64,000 bases of DNA from assembly GCA_026399755.1 (NCBI GenBank), contig JAPLQI010000016.1, positions 57,227-121,226 of the forward strand. Reading direction: 5' to 3'. A program made the position numbers and the translations under genes. The notes beneath the pieces are model-generated. The model was not told the origin of the DNA. It was given only the letters and a program-made list of their open reading frames with translations, and made no database searches. Of the stretch, positions 44,036 through 52,219 are shown in pieces (within the stretch, counting starts at the first letter, position 1; every line of letters begins with the position of its first letter). This stretch comes from Pseudomonadota bacterium (GTDB lineage Bacteria > Pseudomonadota > Gammaproteobacteria > Burkholderiales > Chitinibacteraceae).

Positions 44036-44458
44036 ATGCTACTTGATGAAATGCTGCAGTGGTACGAAGTAATTAGCCCACAAAATCTGGACGAGATCGA
44101 GCGCTTTTATAGTGCAGATGCGTGGTTTAAAGATCCGTTTAATGAAGTGAATGGCGTGGTAGATATCCGCCGTATCTTTGCCCATATGTTTGAAACCACG
44201 CAAAAGCCACGCTTTGTGATGAAAGATCGCGTATTGCAGGGCGAAATGGCGTTTATTACTTGGGATTTCATCTTTGAGCTGCAAGGTAAGACGTATAGCG
44301 TGCACGGCGCATCGCACCTTAAATTAAACGCACAGGGCCAAGTTTGTTATCACCGCGATTATTGGGATGCGGCCGAAGAGCTGTTTCAGAAGCTGCCGGT
44401 GATTGGCCTGCCTATACGCTGGCTGCGGCGGCAGTTTGCTTTGAAAGATTCAAGCTGA
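44036..44458 (+). CDS. SnoaL/NTF2-like protein
   Basis: 140 aa, NTF2-fold small protein: WYEVISPQNLDEIERFYSADAWFKDPFNEVNGVVDIRRIFAHMFE ... HGASHLKLNAQGQVCYHRDYWDAAEELF. Such proteins are the usual last member of CFA/DUF1365 clusters. No catalytic role is established. Confidence 0.88.
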   Translation: MLLDEMLQWYEVISPQNLDEIERFYSADAWFKDPFNEVNGVVDIRRIFAHMFETTQKPRFVMKDRVLQGEMAFITWDFIFELQGKTYSVHGASHLKLNAQGQVCYHRDYWDAAEELFQKLPVIGLPIRWLRRQFALKDSS

Positions 44459-44490
44459 TTATACCTCTTGCTTATTCTCATTATAAATAT

Positions 44491-44550
44491 CGTAGGGCGG
44501 GTGAAACCCGCGTACTTTTCAGCATTGCTCGCGGGTTTCACCCGCCCTAC
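44491..44550. repeat. REP-like palindrome, short-loop subtype (A)
   Basis: CGTAGGGCGGGTGAAACCCG ... TTTCACCCGCCCTAC, loop CGTACTTTTCAGCATTGCTC. Placed 33 bases after the last lipid-cluster gene. Confidence 0.9.
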
Positions 44551-44726
44551 CAGTTCAAAAAGCAAGCCCAGCACTCAAGAAATCCATCTACACAGAGTCC
44601 ATTGAGTAAGAAGCATAATCAGTAGATCCAAAGTAGAAAGAATACAGGGCAGGCTTACTTAATTTTTTATGCTCTTGTCAAAAACGGTTATATTCATGTT
44701 CATTGCAGCCCGTGAGTAAAACTGAA

Positions 44727-45383
44727 ATGGCCATAAAGTGGATCGTGATGGTGTTTTGTACGCTGCTAGTAGGAAACACACTGGCTGAGTCGTCATCCAA
44801 GAGCTATAGCGGTGGTTTTTCTTCCTCCCGCAGTAGTAAGCCTACGCAGAGTAAGCCTGCGGCACCGAAAAATACCGGCCGCAGTGAATCTAAAAATACT
44901 TCTTTTGGCACTTTCGGCAGCTCTAAAAAAACCGATACTCAAACAGCGCCTAGCCAGTCAGCCTCTAACAAAAGCATGAGCCGTGCGGCTGAAAAAAATC
45001 AAGCTTTAAAAACCATGAATGAGCGAGAGGAAAGGGCGCGGCAATCGGCCTCAAGTATTTACCTGCCTAAACCAACGCAGCAAGTTCAGCGTGGCAACGA
45101 CCCTTATAAGCAGCCTCCTGTGAGCTACCCAAATCGTGATCGCTCTTTAGGCGAATCGATGGCCGGATCGGTGTTGGGCAGTATGTTGGGCAATTCAATC
45201 AGCAATTCTAATCGCCAGCAGGGGCAGGGGCAGAATCAATCTACGGCTGAAGATACGGAATCGTCTTCGGGCTGGCTGGGTGTTTTTTTCTTTAGCGTGA
45301 TTGTGTTTGTGATTGCTTTTTTGATCTTGGCTTTTTTCTTAAGAAAAAAAGCTAAGCCTCAAAATTACTCATTAGGGGATTGA
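44727..45383 (+). CDS. Ser-rich exported protein with C-terminal TM, unknown function
   Basis: 218 aa from MAIKWIVMVFCTLLVGNTLA; TTG 44703 and GTG 44712 are alternative starts. The signal-like N-terminus is followed by a low-complexity Ser/Lys/Gln/Asn region (SKSYSGGFSSSRSSKPTQS, GSVLGSMLGNSISNS) and a C-terminal TM (WLGVFFFSVIVFVIAFLILAFFLRKKAK). It resembles the Ser/Gly-rich membrane proteins next to DUF2491/PspA genes. Not recognised. Confidence 0.75.
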   Translation: MAIKWIVMVFCTLLVGNTLAESSSKSYSGGFSSSRSSKPTQSKPAAPKNTGRSESKNTSFGTFGSSKKTDTQTAPSQSASNKSMSRAAEKNQALKTMNEREERARQSASSIYLPKPTQQVQRGNDPYKQPPVSYPNRDRSLGESMAGSVLGSMLGNSISNSNRQQGQGQNQSTAEDTESSSGWLGVFFFSVIVFVIAFLILAFFLRKKAKPQNYSLGD

Positions 45384-45428
45384 TAAAATCAATCCTATTA
45401 ACGTAAGGTTAAAACACGGTTGGTTTTG

Positions 45429-45516
45429 CATAGGGTGTGCAAATGGTTTTTCTTGCGCACCGCTTTTGCGACGCTGTGCCACGGTGCGTAACGCCTCTGG
45501 CGTTTTGCACCCTATG
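45429..45516. repeat. Inverted repeat, TGCGCACC/GGTGCGTAA family, copy 2
   Basis: CATAGGGTGTGCAAATGG ... CGTTTTGCACCCTATG with internal TTGCGCACCG/CGGTGCGTAACGCC. Confidence 0.75.
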
Positions 45517-45538
45517 AATCGGGTAGGGGATTACTAAG

Positions 45539-46309
45539 ATGGGCTGGAAAGACGTTTTTACATATGGTTCTAAATTACTAGGCAAAGAAGATGAGCGCCA
45601 AGATGCTGGCTTGCCGCTGGGGGCCAGAATTGGCAGCCTGATTACTTTGCAAATGTCGCCTTTTATTCGGGCCAATGCCAATGGCTCGGTGATTGAAGCG
45701 CCCGCTAAGCTAAGCATGCTGATTCAGGCGGTAAGCCGAGTAAAAATCAATTTATCTGGCCATTTATATCGCCTCTATATTGAAACTGGTAATGATGAAA
45801 CGCCGGAGCGATTTGTGCAGGTGTTTCAAAATCAAGCCGGTGTAGTGGAAGAAATCATGTATTGCACACGCTTAACGCGTATTTTTCCGGCCAGTGCCGA
45901 GGATCAAGAAGCTTTTACCGGTGAAGCAGGCTATGGCTTAGGTTGCCAAAGCTATGCTTTAGCGCGTGAGCAATTTGTGGAGCTGGGCTACGGTGATAGC
46001 AGAATTGCGGAGATCTTTGGCGAGCAAGAGCAGTTGGAATATCAGCGTGATGCAGGCAGTGCCGAGGTGGAATTTATCCCCCCTTTTACCGGCTCAGAAG
46101 TGCGTATTGATGATGCGATGGGGGTGAAGGGCCTAAGCCAAAAAATCTACTTTATGCCCTATGTACGCCAATTAGCTAGCGGCTCAGAATATCTATTAAT
46201 TAGTACAGAAGTAGTAACAAGCGAAGATGGCGATTATTCAAAACGCGCCATTCACGTTGATTTTATGATTGGTTTACCTTTAGAGCTGGAACGCATCACC
46301 GTGCAGTAA
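45539..46309 (+). CDS. DUF2491 protein, YjfK-like
   Basis: 256 aa soluble protein: DAGLPLGARIGSLITLQMSPFIRANANGSVI, GHLYRLYIETGNDETPERFVQV, CTRLTRIFPASAEDQEAFTGEAGYGLG. These fit the DUF2491 family (E. coli YjfK). In E. coli the neighbours are a PspA paralogue (YjfJ) and small membrane proteins; here a PspA-like gene follows and a Ser-rich TM protein precedes. Possibly part of a membrane-stress module. No enzyme motif is seen. Confidence 0.85.
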   Translation: MGWKDVFTYGSKLLGKEDERQDAGLPLGARIGSLITLQMSPFIRANANGSVIEAPAKLSMLIQAVSRVKINLSGHLYRLYIETGNDETPERFVQVFQNQAGVVEEIMYCTRLTRIFPASAEDQEAFTGEAGYGLGCQSYALAREQFVELGYGDSRIAEIFGEQEQLEYQRDAGSAEVEFIPPFTGSEVRIDDAMGVKGLSQKIYFMPYVRQLASGSEYLLISTEVVTSEDGDYSKRAIHVDFMIGLPLELERITVQ

Positions 46310-46402
46310 TGGCTTGTAGCTATTGTAATGAATGTAGCTTGGCGCTGAGCTTGCGAAGCCCTATACGTATCAAGTTAAGTTAATAGCATGAATGGCCTTT
46401 TT

Positions 46403-46473
46403 TGTAGGGCGGGTGAAACCCGCCGCTTTCGTGCATTTTATGCCAAAGTCCGGCGGGTTTCACCCGCCCTACG
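46403..46473. repeat. REP-like palindrome, long-loop subtype (B)
   Basis: TGTAGGGCGGGTGAAACCCG arms, loop GCTTTCGTGCATTTTATGCC; between the DUF2491 and PspA-like genes. Confidence 0.88.
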
Positions 46474-46600
46474 AATGATGTAATGCTTGCAAATTAACGG
46501 CGATGGGTATGACAAAGACTTAACTTGGTGTACATAGGAGCTTCGCTTGCGAAGCCCAATATTTACGTGAAAATCACTTTCTTTAAATAAAGGAAATAAT

Positions 46601-47356
46601 ATGTCTTCAGGTTGGAATCTAACGGCTCGTTTAGTGGCAAAACATTTCAGTGCGCTCGGGGACAAAATCTCTGGCGTGATTGCTAATTTTGATCCTGAAA
46701 CCGCGACTGAAGCAGATCGCGATCAGCTGCGCAGTATTTTGCAAGATTCGGCCCAAAAGCTGGCCAAGGCCAGAGCCGATTTTGCTAAAGAGCAAAAAGA
46801 TGTGGTGGATTTAAAAGCGCTGATTGCCACCGATGAAAAGGCCTTAGAAACCCTAGGCGCGCGTTTGGCAGCGGGCACGATTTCTGAAGCAACAGTCACT
46901 ATTTTCTGCGATGAGCTAGAAGCCAATAAAGGCCGCGTGGCACTAGAAGAACAAGAAGCGGCTGACGCTCGTGAGTTTATGGGCGAGTTTGAAGAAATCG
47001 TCAAACAGCTCTCGCAGCAATTAGCTGATTTTGATGCCGCAGCTAAAAAAGCCCTACAAGCCTTGGCTGCTGCCGAAGCGCAGAAAGATTTACAAGCTGC
47101 TCGCCAAGCACGGCAAGAGCAGTTGGCTGGTTTTAAAGGCGTTTCAAATCAATCTAACGCACTCAGCGCCTTAACCCGCCGTGCCGAGCAAATGAGCAAT
47201 GAAGCGGCAGGCATGAAGATTGTGACCGATATCGCGCAAAAGCCGCTTGATCAGGCAGCCGAAATTGCCGCGATCAGAAAATCTGTGACTGAAGTGGGTA
47301 CGGGAGAAACTGCGCTACAACGACTACAGCGTTTGTCGGGCAAGAGTGTTGCGTAA
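46601..47356 (+). CDS. PspA/IM30-like coiled-coil protein (YjfJ-like)
   Basis: 251 aa, almost entirely helical: N-terminal ARLVAKHFSALGDKISGVIANFDPE, then long heptad-rich coiled coils (DRDQLRSILQDSAQKLAKARADFAKEQKD; EFEEIVKQLSQQLADFDAAAKKAL). PspA-family proteins form scaffolds on stressed inner membrane. It lacks the usual amphipathic PspA start, which is also true of YjfJ-type paralogues. AAAGGA precedes the start. Ends at a strong terminator. Confidence 0.8.
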   Translation: MSSGWNLTARLVAKHFSALGDKISGVIANFDPETATEADRDQLRSILQDSAQKLAKARADFAKEQKDVVDLKALIATDEKALETLGARLAAGTISEATVTIFCDELEANKGRVALEEQEAADAREFMGEFEEIVKQLSQQLADFDAAAKKALQALAAAEAQKDLQAARQARQEQLAGFKGVSNQSNALSALTRRAEQMSNEAAGMKIVTDIAQKPLDQAAEIAAIRKSVTEVGTGETALQRLQRLSGKSVA

Positions 47357-47370
47357 TTAATATGTTGCAA

Positions 47371-47397
47371 GGCGGGCGAAAGTCCGCCGTTTTTTTT
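47371..47397 (+). terminator. Rho-independent terminator of the PspA-like gene
   Basis: GGCGGGC-GAAA-GTCCGCCG followed by eight T, 14 bases after the stop. Confidence 0.88.
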
Positions 47398-47622
47398 GCA
47401 CGTCATCCTAAGATAGGCGAGCCATTCTCGACCTACATCATCAGTGTCACATCAGCTTGCCTTGATGCATGTAGGCCCGTTTTCTGCCGCTTCCCCAACT
47501 TCTGATTAGTGAACAATGCCTTACACCGCACCGTGTAAAAGGCACTTTGTCGCGGCATCAAGCCTCCCTGCCGTGATAAACTCGCGCACGTCTTTTTATT
47601 ACCCTTCTCTTTGGAATTCGGC
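47398..47622 (+). promoter_or_regulatory. Candidate structured mRNA leader of mgtE
   Basis: 225 bases free of genes between the upstream terminator and mgtE, with four successive stem-loops: AGGCGAG...CTCGACCT (47416-47434), CCTACATCATC...GATGCATGTAGG (47432-47475), TGCCTTACAC...GTGTAAAAGGCA (47517-47544) and CGGCA...TGCCG (47553-47573), then TCTTTTTATT. It does not show the M-box (ykoK) consensus. A metal-responsive leader is possible but unproven. Confidence 0.4.
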
Positions 47623-49059
47623 ATGACGATAGTCACCCGCAAACAGCAAGAAAGCCTACAAGAAAGCTTGCAACAGGTGGTGCGCCTGTTGGATAGGCAT
47701 AGGCTGGTCGAAGATATGGTGCATCGGCAAGATATGGCCAAGCACGAGCTGGTTGAGCAGCTGGTGCATAAGCAGAATCTGGTCGAATTACAAAAGAAGC
47801 TGGCTAGCCTACACCCCGCCGACGTGGCGTATATCTTAGAAGCGCTGCCCCTATTTGATCGATTGACGGTCTGGGAGCTGGTGAAGTCTGAGCATGACGG
47901 TGAGATCTTGTTGGAAGTATCCGATGCAGTGCGCGAATCGCTGCTGGCCGATATGGAAAACTACGAAATTATCGCCGCTGCCGAGCATCTGGACGCCGAT
48001 GAGCTGGCCGACTTGGTGCCGGATTTATCCAATGAAGTGCGCTTTGAATTACTCGGCGGCTTGGATGATGAAGAGCGGGCGCAGCTGCAATCGGCGCTGT
48101 CTTATCCTGAGGATGAAGTTGGCTCCTTAATGGATTTTGAAATGGTGACCATCAGAGACGATGTCACCCTAGAAGTGGTGTTGCGCTATTTACGCCGCTT
48201 TGACGAGCTGCCAAATCACACCGATAAGTTATTTGTGGTGGATCACGAGCAAACGCTAAAAGGCGTGCTGGTGATTAATCAGTTGCTGGTTTCTGATCCC
48301 GATTTAACCGTGCATGACGCTATGGCCACCGATGTGGTGACTTTCCGCGGCCACGACGATGCAGGGGATGCGGCGCAAGCGTTTGAGCGCTATGACTTAG
48401 TTTCCGCACCCGTGGTCGACTCCAATCACAAAGTGATTGGCCGCCTGACGGTGGATATGATGGTGGACGTGATTCGTGAAGAATCCGACGCCGAAGTCTT
48501 ATCCTTGGCAGGTTTGAAAGAAGAAGACCTATTTTCTAGTGTGTGGAAATCCGCTAAAAACCGCTGGCCATGGCTGGCTGTGAATATCTGCACCGCCTTT
48601 ATCGCCAGCCGCGTGATTGGTGCTTTTGAAGAAACCATCACCCATTTAGTCGCGCTGGCCGCCCTGATGCCGATTGTGTCGGGCATTGGCGGCAATACCG
48701 GCACGCAAACCATTACCCTGATTATTCGCGGCTTGGCCTTGGGGCAAATTAACCCAAGCAATTCAGGGCGTTTAATTGGCAAAGAGCTGGTGATTGCGCT
48801 GCTCAATGGCCTCGTTTGGGGCACGGTGCTGGGCTTTATTGCATGGCTCTTATATCGCCAAGTTTCGCTCGGCGTGGTGATGATGGCCGCCATGATGCTG
48901 AATCTACTCGTGGCCGCCTTGGTTGGGATTTTAGTGCCACTTACTATGCAAAAACTGGGGCGAGACCCAGCTTACGGCTCATCAGTCTTGCTGACAGCTA
49001 CCACCGATTCAATGGGATTCTTTATTTTCCTAGGGCTGGCGTCGGTATTCTTGATGTGA
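47623..49059 (+). CDS. mgtE: Magnesium transporter MgtE
   Basis: 478 aa from MTIVTRKQQESL (ATG 47623; a TTG four codons earlier is less likely). Cytosolic N domain (LASLHPADVAYILEALP ... DADELADLVPDLS), two CBS domains (about residues 200-320; HDAMATDVVTFRGHDDAGDA, VVDSNHKVIGRLTVDMMVDVI) that sense Mg2+, then five TM helices with PIVSGIGGNTGTQTITLIIRGLALG lining the pore. Channel for Mg2+ gated by intracellular Mg2+. Confidence 0.96.
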   Translation: MTIVTRKQQESLQESLQQVVRLLDRHRLVEDMVHRQDMAKHELVEQLVHKQNLVELQKKLASLHPADVAYILEALPLFDRLTVWELVKSEHDGEILLEVSDAVRESLLADMENYEIIAAAEHLDADELADLVPDLSNEVRFELLGGLDDEERAQLQSALSYPEDEVGSLMDFEMVTIRDDVTLEVVLRYLRRFDELPNHTDKLFVVDHEQTLKGVLVINQLLVSDPDLTVHDAMATDVVTFRGHDDAGDAAQAFERYDLVSAPVVDSNHKVIGRLTVDMMVDVIREESDAEVLSLAGLKEEDLFSSVWKSAKNRWPWLAVNICTAFIASRVIGAFEETITHLVALAALMPIVSGIGGNTGTQTITLIIRGLALGQINPSNSGRLIGKELVIALLNGLVWGTVLGFIAWLLYRQVSLGVVMMAAMMLNLLVAALVGILVPLTMQKLGRDPAYGSSVLLTATTDSMGFFIFLGLASVFLM

Positions 49060-49060
49060 T

Positions 49061-49180
49061 GTAGGGCGGGCAAATCCAATCCTATTAACTTAAACCAGTG
49101 CCTTTCGTAGGGCGGGTGCAACCCGCCGTTTTGTGTATTTCATTTCATTGCAAAGCTCGGCGGGTTTCACCCGCCCTACG
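49061..49180. repeat. REP-like cluster: fragment (49061-49090) plus full long-loop copy (49106-49180)
   Basis: The fragment GTAGGGCGGGCAAATCC runs straight into the shared tail AATCCTATTAACTTAAACC, then comes a complete CGTAGGGCGGGTGCAACCCG palindrome (subtype B). Confidence 0.8.
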
Positions 49181-49326
49181 ATGATTCAATTTTTGTGATT
49201 GCGCGGCAGTGTCGTGGCATCTAGCTATGTTGATAGGGCCGTGGTGCAAGCCGCTAGATTGGGTCTAGGCATGCAAAAAAATGGCGGGTTTTACCCCAGT
49301 TCTCTCAAGGTAAGCGAAATGTTTTT

Positions 49327-49387
49327 CGTAGGGCGGGTGCAACCCGCGAGCAATGTTGAAAAACACGCGGGTTTCACCCGCCCTACG
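49327..49387. repeat. REP-like palindrome, short-loop subtype (A), inverse orientation
   Basis: The loop reads GAGCAATGTTGAAAAACAC, the complement of the other A copies; 34 bases before the CLC gene. Confidence 0.88.
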
Positions 49388-49421
49388 ATGGCCGCAGCAC
49401 GGCTTTTACATCAGGAATTAA

Positions 49422-50705
49422 ATGAGCATTTCTAAAATTCAGGAAAAACTAACCGTATTGTGGGCAATCCTAAAATGGCTATTGCTAGCCATTTTAGTTG
49501 GCATTCTCGCGGGCACGGCGTCGGCGTTTTTTCTGTTTTCTTTAGAATGGGCAACGGCTACTCGCTTGGCTAACCCTTGGCTGCTGGCGGGTTTGCCCTT
49601 GGCGGGTGGGATGGTTGGCTGGGTTTATTGGCGCTTTGGTAAGCAGGTAGAGGCGGGCAATAATCTGCTGATTGATGAGATTAATGACCCGCAAAAAATT
49701 ATTCCGCTGCGCATGGCGCCCTTGGTGTTGGGGGGCACGGTGGTTTCGCACTTATTTGGCGCTTCGGTAGGGCGTGAAGGCACGGCGGTGCAAATGGGCG
49801 GGGCGCTGGCCGATCAACTGACCCGCTTATTTCGATTAAAAAATGGCGACCGGCGCTTACTTCTGGTGGCAGGGATTAGCGCGGGTTTTGCTTCTGTTTT
49901 TGGTACGCCCTTAGCGGGTGCGATTTTTGGTTTTGAAGTGCTGGCGATAGGCCGCATGCGGGTCGATGCTATTTGGCCCTGTCTTGTTGCCGCCGTGGTG
50001 GCTGATCAGATCGGCATCTTGTGGGGCGTGCAGCATACGCATTATTTGATGGGGGCGATTCCCGCTATCAGCGTATGGGTATTGGGCGCGGTCTTGCTGG
50101 CCGGAGCGATTTTTGGTGTGGTGGCGCGCAGCTTTGCCAATGCCACCCATTTGCTTGCCGCTGGGATGAAAAAAATCATTCATTACCCGCCACTACGTCC
50201 TTTTGTAGGTGGCCTCGTGATTGCTTTGGTGGCTTGGCTATTAGGCGCAGAAAGATACCTTGGTTTGGGCATCCCCACGATAGTTGAATCCTTTCAACAC
50301 CCCATGGCCCATTACGATTTTGCCGCGAAATTTGCCTTTACCGTGGCCTCTTTGGGTAGCGGTTTTAAGGGCGGCGAAGTCACCCCCCTGTTTTATATAG
50401 GCGCGACTTTAGGCAATGTATTAGCCCCATTTTTAAATTTGGATTTTGCCTTTTTAGCCGGTTTAGGCTTTGTCGCCGTATTCGCCGGAGCTGCCAATAC
50501 GCCGATTGCCTCTACCCTCATGGCGATGGAAATGTTTGGCGCGGAGATCGGTGTTTATGCTGCATTAGCCTGCGTAGTGAGCTATTTATTCTCTGGGCAC
50601 ACAGGAATCTATCGCTCGCAACGTATTGTGCACGGCAAATACCGAGCCGCACCGGACGGCATAAAACTGAGCGAGCTTGCTGCTTATCGAGATTCAAAGA
50701 AATGA
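49422..50705 (+). CDS. CLC-family antiporter, probably fluoride/proton (CLC-F) type
   Basis: 427 aa, about 11 membrane segments. The canonical Cl- motif GSGIP is absent: the corresponding place reads EAGNNLLIDE (Asn80-Asn81). The second motif is GREGTAVQMGG (gating Glu119) instead of GREGP, and the third region is GFKGGEVTPLFYIGATLGN. These three departures match the fluoride-exporting CLC-F group (Asn and Thr replacing Cl--binding residues) by my knowledge of that family. A Cl- channel annotation is the alternative. No fluoride riboswitch is visible upstream; only repeats are there. Confidence 0.85.
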   Translation: MSISKIQEKLTVLWAILKWLLLAILVGILAGTASAFFLFSLEWATATRLANPWLLAGLPLAGGMVGWVYWRFGKQVEAGNNLLIDEINDPQKIIPLRMAPLVLGGTVVSHLFGASVGREGTAVQMGGALADQLTRLFRLKNGDRRLLLVAGISAGFASVFGTPLAGAIFGFEVLAIGRMRVDAIWPCLVAAVVADQIGILWGVQHTHYLMGAIPAISVWVLGAVLLAGAIFGVVARSFANATHLLAAGMKKIIHYPPLRPFVGGLVIALVAWLLGAERYLGLGIPTIVESFQHPMAHYDFAAKFAFTVASLGSGFKGGEVTPLFYIGATLGNVLAPFLNLDFAFLAGLGFVAVFAGAANTPIASTLMAMEMFGAEIGVYAALACVVSYLFSGHTGIYRSQRIVHGKYRAAPDGIKLSELAAYRDSKK

Positions 50706-50737
50706 GATTGTTGGAGTGAGTCTCTCATCAGGCGGGG

Positions 50738-51077
50738 GCAACCCCATGTGTGCTAAGCAATTTGGTTCTTAGTAGCAAACAAAGAAAAAAAGATAATGAT
50801 TACGCTCTCGGCACAGGGCTTAAATCTCCCCTTGAAACACGCCGGAGTGAGGAACAAGCGGGGCGGGGTTTCGGCAAGGGAGCGAGGAACGAGCCAATCC
50901 CGCCCGCCGCCGACTCGATTGTCCGCAGCGCAGGGGCTTTCGTGTTTCGTGGGGTGGCCTTCTTTGGCTTCGTTTCTTGGCCACACAAGAAAGGAAGGTC
51001 CAGCGGGACGCCCGCACCTAAACCAACGTGCCGAAGGCATTAAAAAGATCTTTTTGACTTTAGTTAGCGCTCATGAG
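50738..51077. repeat. Dispersed repeat of about 340 bp, copy 2
   Basis: Begins CAACCCCATGTGTGCTAAGC and ends near TTTAGTTAGCGCTCAT. The core from CTCCCCTTGAAACACGCC to CAACGTGCCGAAGGCA is nearly identical to 29968-30188. It abuts a half REP at its right end. Confidence 0.8.
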
Positions 51078-51116
51078 GTGCAACCCGCGAAATACGCGGC
51101 TTGCACCCGCCCTACG
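51075..51116. repeat. REP-like palindrome, left arm truncated
   Basis: GAGGTGCAACCCGCG-AAATA-CGCGGCTTGCACCCGCC, ending CCTACG; directly joined to the 340-bp repeat, 36 bases before prmC. Confidence 0.75.
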
Positions 51117-51152
51117 GTGTTTTATTTAGCCCTTTGTCTTATGGAAGCTTTT

Positions 51153-51962
51153 ATGAATTATTCAGCGTTATTGCTGCAAAGTGGTTTGGATAAGATTGAT
51201 GCACAAGTTTTGTTTCGCCATTGCACAGGTAAAAACCGCGCATGGTTAATTGGTCACGGGCAGGATGAAGTCGATCCAGCGCATGCCAAGGTTTTTAATC
51301 CCTTGGCGGCCCGCAGACTCGCTGGCGAGCCGGTGGCGTATATCGTGGGCACGCGAGAATTCTTTGGCCGCGATTTTGTGGTGAACCCAAGCGTACTTAT
51401 CCCCAGGCCAGATACCGAGCTATTAGTCGAGCTGGCTTTGGAGCGAGCAGGGGATGGCGCAAGGGTGCTTGATCTGGGTACGGGCTCTGGCTGTATTCCG
51501 ATTACTCTGAAATTAGAACGCCTCGATTTGGATGTGAGCGCGGTAGATTTATCCCCGTCCGCCTTAATTGTTGCCCAGACCAATGCCAGCCAGCTGGATG
51601 CGGCAATTCGCTTTTTTCAATCCGATTGGTATCAGGCTTTGGGCGATGCCCGCTTTGATGTGATCGTTTCTAATCCGCCCTATATCGAGCAAAACGATCA
51701 TCATTTAAGCGAAGGTGATTTACGCTTTGAGCCGCGCAGCGCCTTAAGCGACGAAGGCGATGGCTTGGTGCATATTCGCAGCATCATTAGCGGCGCGCGT
51801 AGCCGCCTCAGTGAAAACGGCTGGTTATTATTTGAGCATGGTTGGGATCAGTCTGCGGCTTGCCGGGCTTTGCTCGATGCGGCAGGCTTTGATGAAGTAC
51901 AAAGTTGGCGTGATTTATCAGGCATAGAACGAGTCACTGGCGGGCGCTGGGCCAAATCCTAA
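51153..51962 (+). CDS. prmC: Release factor glutamine methyltransferase PrmC
   Basis: 269 aa from MNYSALLLQSGLDKIDAQVLF; GGAAG six bases upstream sets this start, while an ATG at 51141 is in frame but less likely. N-terminal helical domain, then GTREFFGRDFVVNPSVLIPRPDTELLVELAL, SAM motif VLDLGTGSGCIPITL and catalytic NPPY (DVIVSNPPYIEQND). It methylates the GGQ glutamine of RF1/RF2. prfA is not in the window, so the usual hemA-prfA-prmC order is broken here. Confidence 0.94.
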   Translation: MNYSALLLQSGLDKIDAQVLFRHCTGKNRAWLIGHGQDEVDPAHAKVFNPLAARRLAGEPVAYIVGTREFFGRDFVVNPSVLIPRPDTELLVELALERAGDGARVLDLGTGSGCIPITLKLERLDLDVSAVDLSPSALIVAQTNASQLDAAIRFFQSDWYQALGDARFDVIVSNPPYIEQNDHHLSEGDLRFEPRSALSDEGDGLVHIRSIISGARSRLSENGWLLFEHGWDQSAACRALLDAAGFDEVQSWRDLSGIERVTGGRWAKS

Positions 51963-52070
51963 TCAATTATGTCACTCGTAGGGCGCTAATAAAGCCAAGC
52001 GTTTTTTGCTTGGCTGCATTACGCCGCATGGTGGTTTGCACGCATACTCGATAGTGACGAAATAACCTAG

Positions 52071-52142
52071 TGTAGGGCGGGTGAAACCCGCCGGACTTTG
52101 GCATTAAATGCTTGGAAAACGGCTGGTTTCACCCGCCCTACG
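52071..52142. repeat. REP-like palindrome, long-loop subtype (B)
   Basis: TGTAGGGCGGGTGAAACCCG arms, loop CGGACTTTGGCATTAAATGC; a fragment CGTAGGGCG also lies at 51976-51984. Between prmC and grxD. Confidence 0.85.
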
Positions 52143-52219
52143 TTATTTACTTGCCGCGATTTTTTCATAAAAGTACAATACCCGAGTAAATACATCAGGT
52201 ATCACAAAGGATATTCAAT

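Noticed and set aside
47398..47622. M-box (ykoK) riboswitch for mgtE
   Set aside because: The conserved M-box core is not present; kept only as an unclassified structured leader.
49180..49421. Fluoride riboswitch before the CLC gene
   Set aside because: No crcB-motif consensus can be seen; the space holds a REP palindrome and its flanks.
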